Positions 25,964 to 35,251 are shown, numbered from the stretch's first letter. The stretch is DNA of 64,000 nt from Vibrio splendidus (GCF_001557875.1 NZ_LNRF01000001.1:744001-808000), one strand, 5' to 3'. Notes: generated from the sequence alone by a model not told the origin. Numbers and translations are program-made.

Positions 25964-28123
25964 TTGGTAGAACAAAAAGACAGCTGGCTAGGTTGTGTGG
26001 AGTGGTTATGTGAGCATTTTAATGTTCGTAGCCACTCGTCCAAAATAGTGTCTGGCCTTCCTTTAGATGAAGGAAGGCTTAATGAGTCCCTTTTTCCAAG
26101 AGCGATTGAGAAATCGGGTTTAACTCTGAGCCACGTAAAAAAAGAATTACTGACTCAATGTCAGTTTCCTGTTGTTGCTGTTAACTCTGCGACAGGGACT
26201 CCTGTTGTCGTTACCCAAGGCTCCGGAGATGACTTTGATGTCTTGGATTGCGAAACGAATTCAAGCCAGCAAACCTCGTTAAAAGAGCTGGTCGCTCAAG
26301 TCGAACCCTATGTTTGGCAAGTCGGTGCACAAGCTCTGGACGATGCTCGTGTTCAATCTCACGAACGCAGTGATAGTAAATCGAACACGCGCTGGTTGTG
26401 GCGTGTGGTCAAAGAAGTGAAACCTTGGTATCGAGACCTGTTTATCGCTTCGTTCTTGATCAACGTACTGGCGTTGGTGGTTCCACTTTTTACCATGAAT
26501 GTGTACGACCGTGTGGTACCAAACCAAGCGTTTAATACGCTGTGGGTGTTGGCGGCAGGTGTAGGTATTGTCGTTATATTTGATTGGGTGTTGAGAAGCT
26601 CACGAAGCTCTGTGACTGACATGGCCGGGCGCTATATTGATAATAAGCTATCCTCCCAATTGTTCTCTAAAGTCCTTGGCATGAAGCTAGAAAACCGACC
26701 ACAATCGGTGGGCGCCTTCGCAAGGCAGCTTCAAGATTTCGACAGCGTAAAAGATTTCTTCACTTCCATCTCTTTAGTGACCTTAGTCGATCTACCGTTC
26801 ACCTTACTGTTCCTTCTGCTTATCGGCTGGCTCGGTGGCGCGATGATGTTTATTCCTGTTGCCATCATGCTGGTACTGATCGTGCTTAGCATTGCGATGA
26901 AAGGCAAGGTAGAAAAAACATTCGATGAAACCGCACGTTTGTCGACACAAAGACAAGCACAGCTGTTTGATTGTTTAACAACGCTTCCTGATATCAAGCA
27001 GAATAACGCTGAAGGTATTACTCAAAAACGCTGGGAACAGACGATTTCGTCGCTCTCTCAATGGCAAACTCAATCTCGTCACTACTCCAATATCGTGACG
27101 CACTCTATTCAATCGAGTCAGCAGATCGTCACCATCACTCTGATTATCTTCGGCGTGTATCAGATCTCTGAAGGCTTGCTGAGTATGGGTGGGTTAATCG
27201 CTGTAGTCATGCTGAGTGGGCGAGCTGCGAGTTCAGTGAATCAGCTTTCCCTTCTATTACTGAGGTTTCAACAAACCCGTTCGGCAGTCGAAGGCTTGAA
27301 TCAGATAATGGAACTGCCTCAGGAAGAATCGAAACATCAGGTGATAGACAAGGGGGATTTTGACGGTGGGGTAAGGCTTGATGAAGTGACATTTACTTAC
27401 CCAGAAACTCAAAGCCCTGCATTGAAGGATATCTCACTGGAGATACAGCCGGGAGAACGAGTTGGCCTTGTTGGTGCGGCAGGCGCGGGCAAAACAACCC
27501 TACTATCGGTTGTTGCTCGCCAGTATATGCCAACAACAGGACAAGCTTTCTATCAAGAGATTGATGGGCAATTATGGCCAACCAGTGTTCTGCGTAGTGG
27601 CATGGGTTGGGTGGGGCAAACCACCAATCTTATTTTTGGCAGTGTTTACGACAACGTTACGCTTGGTGCGACCAACGTTGATGAAGTAAAACTAAGACAA
27701 GCGCTTCAACAGTCGGGTTTGAACGGCTATATGGGGCGTTTGAGTAATGGTCTTGAGACTCCAGTTGGCGAAGGTGGCCGGTTGTTATCTGGCGGTCAAC
27801 GCCAAGCAGTCGCCATTGCAAGAGCACTATACCGTTGTCCAAAACTATTGATCATGGATGAGCCTACTAGCGCACTTGATAATCAAGCCGAGATACAGTT
27901 CTTCAATGCACTTCAAAGTATGCCAAGAGAAACTTCGATGCTGATCAGTTCGCACAAATCTTCGTTCTTGATGATGTGTGATCGAGTGATTGTGTTGGAC
28001 AAAGGTCAGATCGTGGCGGAAGGTGAGCCAAAAGATATCCTCTCTCTACAGAAGAAAAGTGTACCCAAAGGGGCGAGTCGATTTAAGACTGTTTCAGTGG
28101 TGAAGGGAGGCCGTCATGAGTAA
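25964..28123 (+). CDS. Type I secretion ABC transporter with C39-like domain (LapB type)
   Basis: A 719-residue inner membrane exporter. Residues 1-about 140 are a C39-peptidase-like domain (DSWLGCVEWLCEHF) that in this family often recognises rather than cleaves the substrate. About six membrane segments follow (from about 165, LFIASFLINVLALVVPLF). The nucleotide-binding domain has Walker A GAAGAGKTT (503-511), signature LSGGQRQ (about 607), Walker B LLIMDEP (about 627) and the H-loop SSHKSS. The start is TTG 25964, placed by AGGAAG 8 bases upstream; the gene follows the adhesin stop by 35 bases. It should export the adhesin upstream. Confidence 0.9.
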   Translation: MVEQKDSWLGCVEWLCEHFNVRSHSSKIVSGLPLDEGRLNESLFPRAIEKSGLTLSHVKKELLTQCQFPVVAVNSATGTPVVVTQGSGDDFDVLDCETNSSQQTSLKELVAQVEPYVWQVGAQALDDARVQSHERSDSKSNTRWLWRVVKEVKPWYRDLFIASFLINVLALVVPLFTMNVYDRVVPNQAFNTLWVLAAGVGIVVIFDWVLRSSRSSVTDMAGRYIDNKLSSQLFSKVLGMKLENRPQSVGAFARQLQDFDSVKDFFTSISLVTLVDLPFTLLFLLLIGWLGGAMMFIPVAIMLVLIVLSIAMKGKVEKTFDETARLSTQRQAQLFDCLTTLPDIKQNNAEGITQKRWEQTISSLSQWQTQSRHYSNIVTHSIQSSQQIVTITLIIFGVYQISEGLLSMGGLIAVVMLSGRAASSVNQLSLLLLRFQQTRSAVEGLNQIMELPQEESKHQVIDKGDFDGGVRLDEVTFTYPETQSPALKDISLEIQPGERVGLVGAAGAGKTTLLSVVARQYMPTTGQAFYQEIDGQLWPTSVLRSGMGWVGQTTNLIFGSVYDNVTLGATNVDEVKLRQALQQSGLNGYMGRLSNGLETPVGEGGRLLSGGQRQAVAIARALYRCPKLLIMDEPTSALDNQAEIQFFNALQSMPRETSMLISSHKSSFLMMCDRVIVLDKGQIVAEGEPKDILSLQKKSVPKGASRFKTVSVVKGGRHE

Positions 28124-29441
28124 CGATATTCAATGGACCAACAACCACTTAGCATTCCGCTCTCGAAAGCTGATTTGGCTAAGTGCATTATTAATTGTGT
28201 CGATCATTGGCTGGGCGACGTGGGCAACTCTCGAAGAAGTCGTGATCGGTGAAGGCAAAGTCGTTCCAAGCCTTTCGGTGCAAACTATTCAGAGCTTAGA
28301 AGGCGGGCTGGTTCAAGAGATCATGGTGCGACAAGGCCAATCTGTTGTGAAAGGGCAACCTCTCGCTAAGTTAGAAGACACACGCTTTAAGGCGGCGTTT
28401 TTAGAGTCGGCTCAACAAGCGGATACCTTGCTTGCTCAGCAATTAAGATTAAAGGCGGAGCTGTCGACGGTCGTTTTAAATAACGCTGCAGAAGAGTGGT
28501 ATGAGCGAGTAGTCTTAGTACCGCAAAATATCATTGTTGATGTATCAAGCCACCCTGCGTTAATGAATGCTAAGGCGAACTATCGAGAGCGTTTAGGACA
28601 GTTGAAATCTGAACTGGAAGAGGCGGCACTTCGTATCGAGCAACAAGACCAGGCTCGAGTCGATACGCTCAATAATATTCAGACGTTAGAGAGCAGCCTA
28701 GATATCGTAATTCGAGAGCGCAACATGTTGAAAGACGTGGTGGCGAGTGGTGCCGTAGCAGAAGTTGAACTGCTGAAACTGAACCGTGATGTGGTCAAAC
28801 TCAAAGGTGATATTGCTAGCTCAAAAGTGGCAGCGCAGAAGCAGATAGCCGCCTACTCAGAGTCGATAGCGGATCATCGAAGCATTGCCTTAGATTTTCG
28901 TACCAAAGTGCAAGGTCAGTTGAATGAAGTGGCGAGCAAGATAGCACAGCTGAACGAAAGCCAGCAGGCGATTGCCGACCAACTCAAGCGTACCGAAATT
29001 GTTGCGCCCGTTGATGGCACAGTCAAAGAGATCTTTGTGCGTACCATTGGTGGCGTTGTTCGTCCCGGCGAGCCGATCATTGAGATTATCCCATCAAACA
29101 GTGACCTGATTGTTGAAGCGAGAATCTCTCCACAAGATATCGCGTTTGTTCATAACGGGCTGGGTGCGACAGTGAAATTCACGGCCTATGATTTCGTCAT
29201 TTATGGCGGACTTAAAGGCGAGGTGATTTACGTGAGTGCCGACGCCTTACAAACGGAAGACGGCAACGCCTATTATCGCGCCCATATTCAGTTAAACGAA
29301 GACCAGCAACAAAACTCTGCCTTTAGCATTATCCCAGGGATGCAAGTCGCGGTTGATATATTGACCGGAGAGAAAACAGTATTGAGTTATTGGTTAAAAC
29401 CTATTTTACGAGCTAAGGAAAACTCACTTCGCGAACGATGA
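28116..29441 (+). CDS. HlyD-family membrane-fusion protein of the type I secretion system (LapC type)
   Basis: A 441-residue periplasmic adaptor. One N-terminal membrane segment (LIWLSALLIVSIIGWATWAT, about 19-38), then a beta-barrel/lipoyl half (GKVVPSLSVQTIQSLEGGLV), a long alpha-helical hairpin (about 90-285), the second lipoyl half (RTEIVAPVDGTVKE) and a C-terminal beta domain. This is the HlyD/LapC design, bridging ABC transporter and outer membrane channel. Its ATG overlaps the upstream stop by 8 bases, so translation is coupled to the ABC gene. Confidence 0.9.
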   Translation: MSNDIQWTNNHLAFRSRKLIWLSALLIVSIIGWATWATLEEVVIGEGKVVPSLSVQTIQSLEGGLVQEIMVRQGQSVVKGQPLAKLEDTRFKAAFLESAQQADTLLAQQLRLKAELSTVVLNNAAEEWYERVVLVPQNIIVDVSSHPALMNAKANYRERLGQLKSELEEAALRIEQQDQARVDTLNNIQTLESSLDIVIRERNMLKDVVASGAVAEVELLKLNRDVVKLKGDIASSKVAAQKQIAAYSESIADHRSIALDFRTKVQGQLNEVASKIAQLNESQQAIADQLKRTEIVAPVDGTVKEIFVRTIGGVVRPGEPIIEIIPSNSDLIVEARISPQDIAFVHNGLGATVKFTAYDFVIYGGLKGEVIYVSADALQTEDGNAYYRAHIQLNEDQQQNSAFSIIPGMQVAVDILTGEKTVLSYWLKPILRAKENSLRER

Positions 29442-29474
29442 AGTGCGTTAAGCATAAATATAAAAGGAAGTGTA

Positions 29475-30788
29475 ATGCATTCAAAATTCTTACTCTCTTC
29501 TTGCTTACTAATGAGTGGGCTGTCTCAAGCAGCTTCATTAGAAGAGTCCGTGGCCTTTGCCATCGACTATAGCCCAGAGATATTGGCGCAGTACTCCCGA
29601 TACCAATCGGTGGTCAGAGACGGAGACGCGGCGAGTGGTTTGTATATGCCACAAGTCAATCTGTACGCGGCGGCAGGTTATGAAGAGACGCGCTATAACA
29701 GCGGCATCAAGCTTGATACCGACGACCGAGGCCTAACACGAACTGAAATTGGCGTTAAAGTATCCCAGTTACTATTCGATGGTTTTAAAACCACGTCGAA
29801 TGTCGACCGACTAACGTTCGAAGCTGAAGCCGAGCGTCTAACTCTGATTTCGCGAGCTGAAAACGTGTCGTTAGATGTGGTGAGAAATTACCTCGATATC
29901 CTCAAGGCAGAAACGCTACTTGAATTGTCTAAGCGTAACGTAAAAGAGCACCAAGAGATCTATCAAGATATCCAAGATAAAAAGAGCAAAGGCTTGAGTA
30001 GCAACTCGGATCTGGCCCAGATCTCTGCTCGTGTTGCGACCGCGCAGTCTTCACTTATTGCTGCTCAGAACAACCTGTTTGATTTGCAAACTCAGTATCT
30101 ACGCTTGGTTGGCAAACCTGCTGTGAACTTGGTATATCCCCGTTTTGATTACGCTCTATTACCAAGCTCAGCACAGGTCGCACTTGAACAAGCTGTCGAG
30201 AATCACCCGGAAATCAAAGCCTCTTTGCTTGATATTGATGCTGCTCGTAAAGAGATGCGCCGCGAGAAGGGGGATTACTACCCAGAGCTAAAACTCGAGC
30301 TTCATGCGAACAAGAATGACAACGTATCTAACCCTCCAGGTGGTGTCGATGAAGACGCTCGACTGATGCTGACGATGGATTATGACCTGTTTAATGGCTT
30401 TTCTACCGACTCCAGAGTTGAATCATCGGCTTGGCGAGTAGAAGAGGCAAGGGCGATCCGATTACGAACAGAGCGTGAGGTTAGGGAAGGCACACAACTG
30501 GCTTGGAACGCATACAAGATGCTTGAGCAGCAAAAATCCTTACTTCAACAGAACGTTGATGCAGCGAAAATTGCAGAGCTTGGCTATATCCAGCAATTCA
30601 ATGTTGGCAGACGAAGCCTTCTTGATGTACTTGATGCAAAAGTAGAAGTGTTTTTGGCTCGAAGAAATTTCATTAGCACTGAATATGATCAAACGTTAGC
30701 GGCTTATCGAGTATTGAATGCGATGGGCATGTTGACGTATGCGTTAAGGATTGAACATCCAGAAGAGTGGCAAGGGGAGAATAAGTAA
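29475..30788 (+). CDS. TolC-family outer membrane protein of the type I secretion system (LapE type)
   Basis: A 437-residue outer membrane channel protein. Signal peptide MHSKFLLSSCLLMSGLSQA, then TolC repeats: long alpha-helical stretches with two copies of the related motif (around 160-200 and 370-400), and short beta segments (VKVSQLLFDGFKT and LMLTMDYDLFNGF, the paired barrel strands). The trimer forms the outer exit duct for the ABC/HlyD pair. A GGAAG site precedes ATG 29475, and the 13 bases upstream (TATAAAAGGAAGT) repeat the string ahead of the ABC gene. Its stop overlaps the next start by one base. Confidence 0.88.
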   Translation: MHSKFLLSSCLLMSGLSQAASLEESVAFAIDYSPEILAQYSRYQSVVRDGDAASGLYMPQVNLYAAAGYEETRYNSGIKLDTDDRGLTRTEIGVKVSQLLFDGFKTTSNVDRLTFEAEAERLTLISRAENVSLDVVRNYLDILKAETLLELSKRNVKEHQEIYQDIQDKKSKGLSSNSDLAQISARVATAQSSLIAAQNNLFDLQTQYLRLVGKPAVNLVYPRFDYALLPSSAQVALEQAVENHPEIKASLLDIDAARKEMRREKGDYYPELKLELHANKNDNVSNPPGGVDEDARLMLTMDYDLFNGFSTDSRVESSAWRVEEARAIRLRTEREVREGTQLAWNAYKMLEQQKSLLQQNVDAAKIAELGYIQQFNVGRRSLLDVLDAKVEVFLARRNFISTEYDQTLAAYRVLNAMGMLTYALRIEHPEEWQGENK

Positions 30789-31426
30789 TGAGACATTTTA
30801 AACTAGCGCTACTTAGCTCTATCTTGCTGATGGGATGTGCAGAAACGCCTGATACGACCATGACACGCCATCAAATTGATGACTTAGCGGATAATGACCG
30901 CGATGGTGTGATTAATCAGCGAGATCTTTGTGCCGATACGCCAGAAGGTGTAGCGGTAGACATTAAAGGGTGTGCCAATTGGAAAATTGTCGAAGACGTT
31001 GAAGTATTAAGCGTGGCATTTGATTTTGATAAGTATGACCTTAAACCTGATCATACGGCTGTATTAAATGAGTTGGTGCGTTTACTAGGAGAGCAACCTG
31101 ACGCCTCGGTTACCTTGGTTGGTGATACCAGTTCTGAAGGTACAAACGTTTATAACAAAGCACTAGCCAAGAAAAGAACTGGCGTGATTCGAGACGCACT
31201 GATTGACAGAGGCGTTGATGGTGAGCGTATTTTCGAACAAGAGTTTACTCAGATCACTAGCCTAACTCAGCATCTTCACAAACGTAAGCGCAGAACGATT
31301 GCGGTGATTAAAACAGAAAGCATGGAAGTGAATCCATCTTGGAACATCTTCACTTCAGAAATGCAGCTCGATAGTAATAGCGATGTTGAGTCTAAAACGT
31401 CGATTGATCCAGTAGGAGGTCAGTAA
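30788..31426 (+). CDS. OmpA-domain lipoprotein in the adhesin-secretion operon
   Basis: A 212-residue lipoprotein. The lipobox LLMGC ends at Cys 18, after a short signal peptide. Residues about 35-60 contain a calcium-binding, thrombospondin type-3-like stretch (DNDRDGVINQRDLC, then GCANW). Residues about 75-172 are an OmpA-like peptidoglycan-binding domain (VAFDFDKYDLKPDHTAVLNE, then GDTSSEGTNVYNKALAKKR). It would anchor the outer membrane to the cell wall at the secretion site. It overlaps both neighbours by one base (TAATG on both sides), so it belongs to the same coupled operon. A role in holding the adhesin exporter is inferred. Confidence 0.82.
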   Translation: MRHFKLALLSSILLMGCAETPDTTMTRHQIDDLADNDRDGVINQRDLCADTPEGVAVDIKGCANWKIVEDVEVLSVAFDFDKYDLKPDHTAVLNELVRLLGEQPDASVTLVGDTSSEGTNVYNKALAKKRTGVIRDALIDRGVDGERIFEQEFTQITSLTQHLHKRKRRTIAVIKTESMEVNPSWNIFTSEMQLDSNSDVESKTSIDPVGGQ

Positions 31427-32370
31427 TGAAACGTCTATCTAATAAATCGGGCTTGCTGCTTGCTGCTGTACCTGCGTTGTTATCTGCATCGACATTGGCT
31501 AATGATGTCAGTGACATTGGTTTGGTCGCGATTGAGCCTAATATGCAGGGACTTGTTGAAGACCTGCTTGAGAGCCAAGAGATCGACTTAGAAATCTTGT
31601 TGAGTGACAGCGTCCCAGAACAGATGATCATGCAGCGCTCGCGTGTGGGTATCACTTCCAAAAAGTGGACTGACAAAGAGATGGCTAGGTTTGACATGCG
31701 CTACGGTTATAGACCTACAGAGCTGATGTTTACCGCTGACGTGATTGCGATTCTGGCCAATGAGGAAAACCCTGCTACATCCATCACTGTTGCTGAACTC
31801 ATCGATGTGTTTGGGTGTTCTAACGATCCTAAACACCCGAAATGGTTGGCTAGTAGCGATGCTCGTAATGGTGAAAGCCTAGATACTCACATGTTGCCTT
31901 TCGCCATTGATCATAACCTGAAGGGGCACACCACCTTCTCAAGTTGGGTTGAGTGTGAAACGGACGGGGAATACGCTCATACTCAATTTTTAGCGGATTT
32001 ACCGCATCTTATAAATAAGATTGAAGATGAAGAAGCTGCTATTGGTTACACCGTATACTCTGATAAAATTTCTGATGTGAAATGGCTAAGTGTGGTTGAC
32101 AACCTAGGAGTAAACTACGATCTAAACAAAGAGACGATCCTCTCTGGTCGTTACCCGTTAGCAACGGTTTATTACATGTACTTGAATATTCCAGCTCATC
32201 GCAAAGACTTTACGGAACAAGAGAAGTTCTTTGTAGGGCTTACTTTGTCACAAGATCATCAAAGCGTTTTGAACCAATACGGTTTCATCAGTTTGCCCCC
32301 TGAAGCTATTCAACGAAACAAAGTGAGACTATCGCTTGAAGAGCCTGCTATTGAAGGTGGATATAAGTAA
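31426..32370 (+). CDS. PstS-like periplasmic binding-protein fold protein in the adhesin-secretion operon
   Basis: A 314-residue exported protein (signal peptide about 1-26, cut near TLA-N). The body resembles PstS-like type II periplasmic binding proteins: a domain with DVIAILANEENPATSITVAELIDVF (described by its usual PstS segment, where the family has xLTxxQLxxIF), and a later GYTVYSDKI and ATVYYMYLNI that match the second lobe. The phosphate-binding TGS or SGS loop near the N-terminus is not obvious, so phosphate binding is doubtful. It is the last gene of the operon, overlapping the OmpA-like gene by one base. Its role there is unknown; a binding or chaperone-like duty at the cell surface is a guess. 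Confidence 0.7.
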   Translation: MKRLSNKSGLLLAAVPALLSASTLANDVSDIGLVAIEPNMQGLVEDLLESQEIDLEILLSDSVPEQMIMQRSRVGITSKKWTDKEMARFDMRYGYRPTELMFTADVIAILANEENPATSITVAELIDVFGCSNDPKHPKWLASSDARNGESLDTHMLPFAIDHNLKGHTTFSSWVECETDGEYAHTQFLADLPHLINKIEDEEAAIGYTVYSDKISDVKWLSVVDNLGVNYDLNKETILSGRYPLATVYYMYLNIPAHRKDFTEQEKFFVGLTLSQDHQSVLNQYGFISLPPEAIQRNKVRLSLEEPAIEGGYK

Positions 32371-32470
32371 TGGGTACGACATGTTGTAACTATCGTGGGA
32401 GAGTGATATTCTCTCTTTCGTAATGGTTCTCAACGTGACGGATTACGTTATTCGGTGATGAATTTATCTA

Positions 32471-32495
32471 GCGGGCATGTATGCCCGTTTTTTTT
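32471..32495 (+). terminator. Terminator of the adhesin-secretion operon
   Basis: CGGGCAT (32472-32478) pairs with ATGCCCG (32481-32487), then eight T residues. It lies about 100 bases past the PstS-like stop. Confidence 0.9.
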
Positions 32496-32540
32496 CGCCT
32501 AAAATTTGCTACTCGAGCAGTTGTTTGTCGATTGGTCACG

Positions 32541-32546
32541 TATAAT
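32541..32546 (+). promoter_or_regulatory. Candidate -10 box (TATAAT) for the 32581 gene
   Basis: A perfect TATAAT, 35 bases before the ATG at 32581. The -35 side is not convincing (TTGTTT sits too close), so only the -10 is offered. Confidence 0.3.
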
Positions 32547-32580
32547 GGACACCTCATATAGCGCTAAATAAGCCCAGTCG

Positions 32581-33168
32581 ATGAAAGTCTTTCAAGTTCT
32601 AATCTTGCCTTTAATGCTGTCCCTTAATGCTCTTGCATTTTCCGCGCAAGCAACCGAAAGCTGGTGGCTAAGAACAGTATTTAACAGCAGCCCAAGCCTG
32701 CCGAATTCTCAAAACTATATTAACGATATCGACTTGATGGATTGTGGTGAGACCGAAGGCACTTTGTTGTGTAGTGACTTAACCCACTATTACGATCTGG
32801 ACGTTTATGTTGAACTGGAGTTGGGGGACTCAAGCGTTGAAACAGTGCGCTTAAACCTGCCATATTCGAACCTAAGTTACACAAAGCTTCAGGCATACCT
32901 TCGCCAAGATGGCTTTGCTCTCAGTTCAATTCGTATTGGCGAAGATGAATTCGATGTTACTGCTCAACTCGAACGAGCTCGAAATGAAGGTGTTGGTTTC
33001 GATAAGGTGGATAAACAGCTGGTCGAATTTATCAACGCGCCACACGGTTCATCAGAGCAAATGAGTGTATGGAATGTTCCTAACTTATCTTCTCCTGGAT
33101 CTTCCTCTCCTTGGATTCAGTTATACAGTGATGGTGACAACTTAACGGTTGAACTTAATCGCTTTTAA
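32581..33168 (+). CDS. Exported protein of unknown function
   Basis: A 195-residue protein with a signal peptide (MKVFQVLILPLMLSLNALAF, cut near AQA-T). The mature part is acidic, with two cysteines (DCGETEGTLLCSD, about residues 58-68) that could form a disulfide, an alternating strand region (LDVYVELELGDSSVETVRL) and a Ser-rich end. I do not recognise a family. No ribosome binding site is obvious. It follows the operon terminator and stands alone. Confidence 0.6.
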   Translation: MKVFQVLILPLMLSLNALAFSAQATESWWLRTVFNSSPSLPNSQNYINDIDLMDCGETEGTLLCSDLTHYYDLDVYVELELGDSSVETVRLNLPYSNLSYTKLQAYLRQDGFALSSIRIGEDEFDVTAQLERARNEGVGFDKVDKQLVEFINAPHGSSEQMSVWNVPNLSSPGSSSPWIQLYSDGDNLTVELNRF

Positions 33169-33385
33169 TTGCTCAAATTTATAGATAGTTTCGTTATTTA
33201 TTAGGCTAAACAAGCCTTTCAGGAGAACGGAACGCGGGCAGACGGCAAGTTATAATTCATTTAAGTGTTCGTTTTTCTGCGGCTCTCACATTTTTAGTAA
33301 GCGTTTGCGTTTGCCATTTGTTATACGTTGAGCCTTCGGTAAAACGAGCTTAGGATACGTTCAGTATTGATAAAGGAGACAACCC

Positions 33386-34294
33386 ATGGTTGCAAAAGTA
33401 ACGATAGCGCCACAAGGCCCAGAACTTTCTGAGTTGGTGCAAGGATACTGGCGTATAGCAGAATGGGGTATGACCCCGCAACAACGCCTGACTTTCCTGA
33501 AGCAACACATTGATCTTGGTATCACAACGGTTGATCACGCAGATATTTACGGTAACTACCAATGTGAAAAGTTATTCGGTGAGGCATTGGCGCTTGAACC
33601 AAGCCTTCGTGATGATATTCAAATCGTCACCAAGTGCGATATTAACCTATGTGGTGACCACACTCCTGATCGTAAGATCAATCACTATGACACCAGCGCG
33701 CAGCATATTTACCAATCAGTAAATAACTCGCTAGAGCGTTTAGGTGTTAACGATATCGACGTATTGTTGATTCACCGCCCAGACGTATTGATGGATGCAG
33801 ATGAAGTAGCAGAAGCGTTCGCAGAGCTACACAAAGTAGGTAAAGTTAAGCACTTCGGTGTTTCTAACTTTTCACCGCGTCAGTTCGAATTGCTTCAATC
33901 TCGCCTTGGTAAGCCGTTAGTGACCAACCAAGTTGAAATCAACCCATTGAACTTCGAAGTGGCTCATGATGGCACGCTAGATCAACTGCAGATGAACCGC
34001 ATTCGCCCGATGGCGTGGTCTTGTCTCGGTGGTGGTAGCATCTTTAGTGGCGATTCAGCGCAAGCGGTTCGCGTTCGTGATGAGCTAGAAGCGATTCGTC
34101 AAGAAGTGGGTGCAGACAGCATTGACCAAGTGATTTACGCTTGGGTTCGTCGTTTACCGTCTAACCCAATTGCCATTATTGGCTCTGGTAAGATTGAGCG
34201 CGTTAAGACAGCTGTTGATGCACTGAAAATTGAACTGACTCGCGAACAATGGTATCGCGTGTGGGTAGCTTCTAAAGGCCACGGTGTGCCATAG
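33386..34294 (+). CDS. Aldo/keto reductase (YdhF-like)
   Basis: A 302-residue cytoplasmic NADPH-dependent oxidoreductase with the aldo/keto reductase (beta/alpha)8 fold. The catalytic tetrad is visible in order: Asp in TTVDHADIYG (about 52), Tyr in the same motif, Lys in VTKCDINLCG (about 82) and His in VLLIHRPDV (about 128). The family tail IAIIGSGKIERV binds the cofactor. The segment AEWGMTPQQRLTFLKQHI near the N-terminus is typical of the YdhF subfamily. GGAG lies 6 bases before the ATG. It is monocistronic, with a terminator. Confidence 0.85.
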   Translation: MVAKVTIAPQGPELSELVQGYWRIAEWGMTPQQRLTFLKQHIDLGITTVDHADIYGNYQCEKLFGEALALEPSLRDDIQIVTKCDINLCGDHTPDRKINHYDTSAQHIYQSVNNSLERLGVNDIDVLLIHRPDVLMDADEVAEAFAELHKVGKVKHFGVSNFSPRQFELLQSRLGKPLVTNQVEINPLNFEVAHDGTLDQLQMNRIRPMAWSCLGGGSIFSGDSAQAVRVRDELEAIRQEVGADSIDQVIYAWVRRLPSNPIAIIGSGKIERVKTAVDALKIELTREQWYRVWVASKGHGVP

Positions 34295-34314
34295 AAAGCA
34301 ATTCGTATAGAAGC

Positions 34315-34343
34315 AAAAGCCAGCTAAGTAAGCTGGCTTTTTT
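34315..34343 (+). terminator. Terminator of the YdhF-like gene
   Basis: AAAGCCAGCT (34316-34325) pairs with AGCTGGCTTT (34331-34340), then more T. Confidence 0.9.
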
Positions 34344-34443
34344 GCGTTGTGTGTAGGAGGCCCTTTAATTTCGAAAAGGCTATTTCAGAATTACTTATTC
34401 GTTGTATGGCGGGGGAGTGGCTACCGAGTATTCTTGAAGCTCA

Positions 34444-35070
34444 CTAGCCCCAGCTAAATCCATTTGATAGGTTTTTTGTCCCAGATACCATGATTCCATC
34501 AACCGCGTTGTAAAGCAGGTAAGGTGCGTTACTTAAATCACCTTCGATGTTGTAGTAGTGGCAGTATGAAAAGTATTTCGATCTTTGATGTATATACACT
34601 TGATAACTAGCATCACGAGCCGCTATCAACTCACTTTCCTTAACCGTTTCCCCATTTTTCCAGCCGCCACTACCAAAGTTGATATCTTCGAAATGATCGC
34701 TGTTGACGATGTCTTGGAACAGTTCGTAACAACCTCTCGCATTGTTAATATCTCTACGCACACCTGCATTGCTATTGCGCACTGGGTAGCAACTGCCCGA
34801 GAAGTTCGAGTAAATGCCGTCGATATTGAAATCTGAAGTATCCTGTCCTCGTAATTCGGTTACATCTCCACCTCGAGCTAGACATGCCCCTTGGTAGATT
34901 TCGGCACCAGCGCGGAAGTTATCAAACAGAGCTCTGCTAGTCGCTTCTCTTGCATCATCTGCAATAGACAAAAAGCGTGGAGCGGCGACCACAGCGATAA
35001 CGGCGAGTATGACAATAACGACGATCAGTTCCAAAAGTGTGAAGCCTTTTTGTAACTGTGATCTTTTCAT
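34444..35070 (-). CDS. Type IV pilin-like (MSHA-type) protein, unlinked
   Basis: A 208-residue type IV pilin precursor. Its prepilin cleavage site is KGFTLLELIVVIVILA: cut after Gly, methylation at Phe, with Glu5 of the mature protein kept, as in MshA-like pilins. The hydrophobic helix continues to residue about 35. A C-terminal globular part contains cysteines (CLARGG, GSCYPV, GCYELF, YCHYY), suitable for a disulfide loop. I use ATG 35070, because GAGGA lies about 9 bases upstream; the TTG at 35079 has no room. No pilus assembly genes are near, so it is an orphan pilin that must use a machine encoded elsewhere. Confidence 0.85.
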   Translation of the reverse strand: MKRSQLQKGFTLLELIVVIVILAVIAVVAAPRFLSIADDAREATSRALFDNFRAGAEIYQGACLARGGDVTELRGQDTSDFNIDGIYSNFSGSCYPVRNSNAGVRRDINNARGCYELFQDIVNSDHFEDINFGSGGWKNGETVKESELIAARDASYQVYIHQRSKYFSYCHYYNIEGDLSNAPYLLYNAVDGIMVSGTKNLSNGFSWG

Positions 35071-35251
35071 ACTGTTCAATCCTCAGGGGTAAATTACACC
35101 TTTATAGTATCTCGTACTTTAATTGTAATTAACACTGCCAACTGATAAATATTTGTTATGGTTGTTTGTTCGTTCAAAACTGTGATTAAGGTGGAATAAT
35201 TTTCAAAAACACTCATAATGCACTCTGTTTTTCACCAGTTGGATATTTCCA

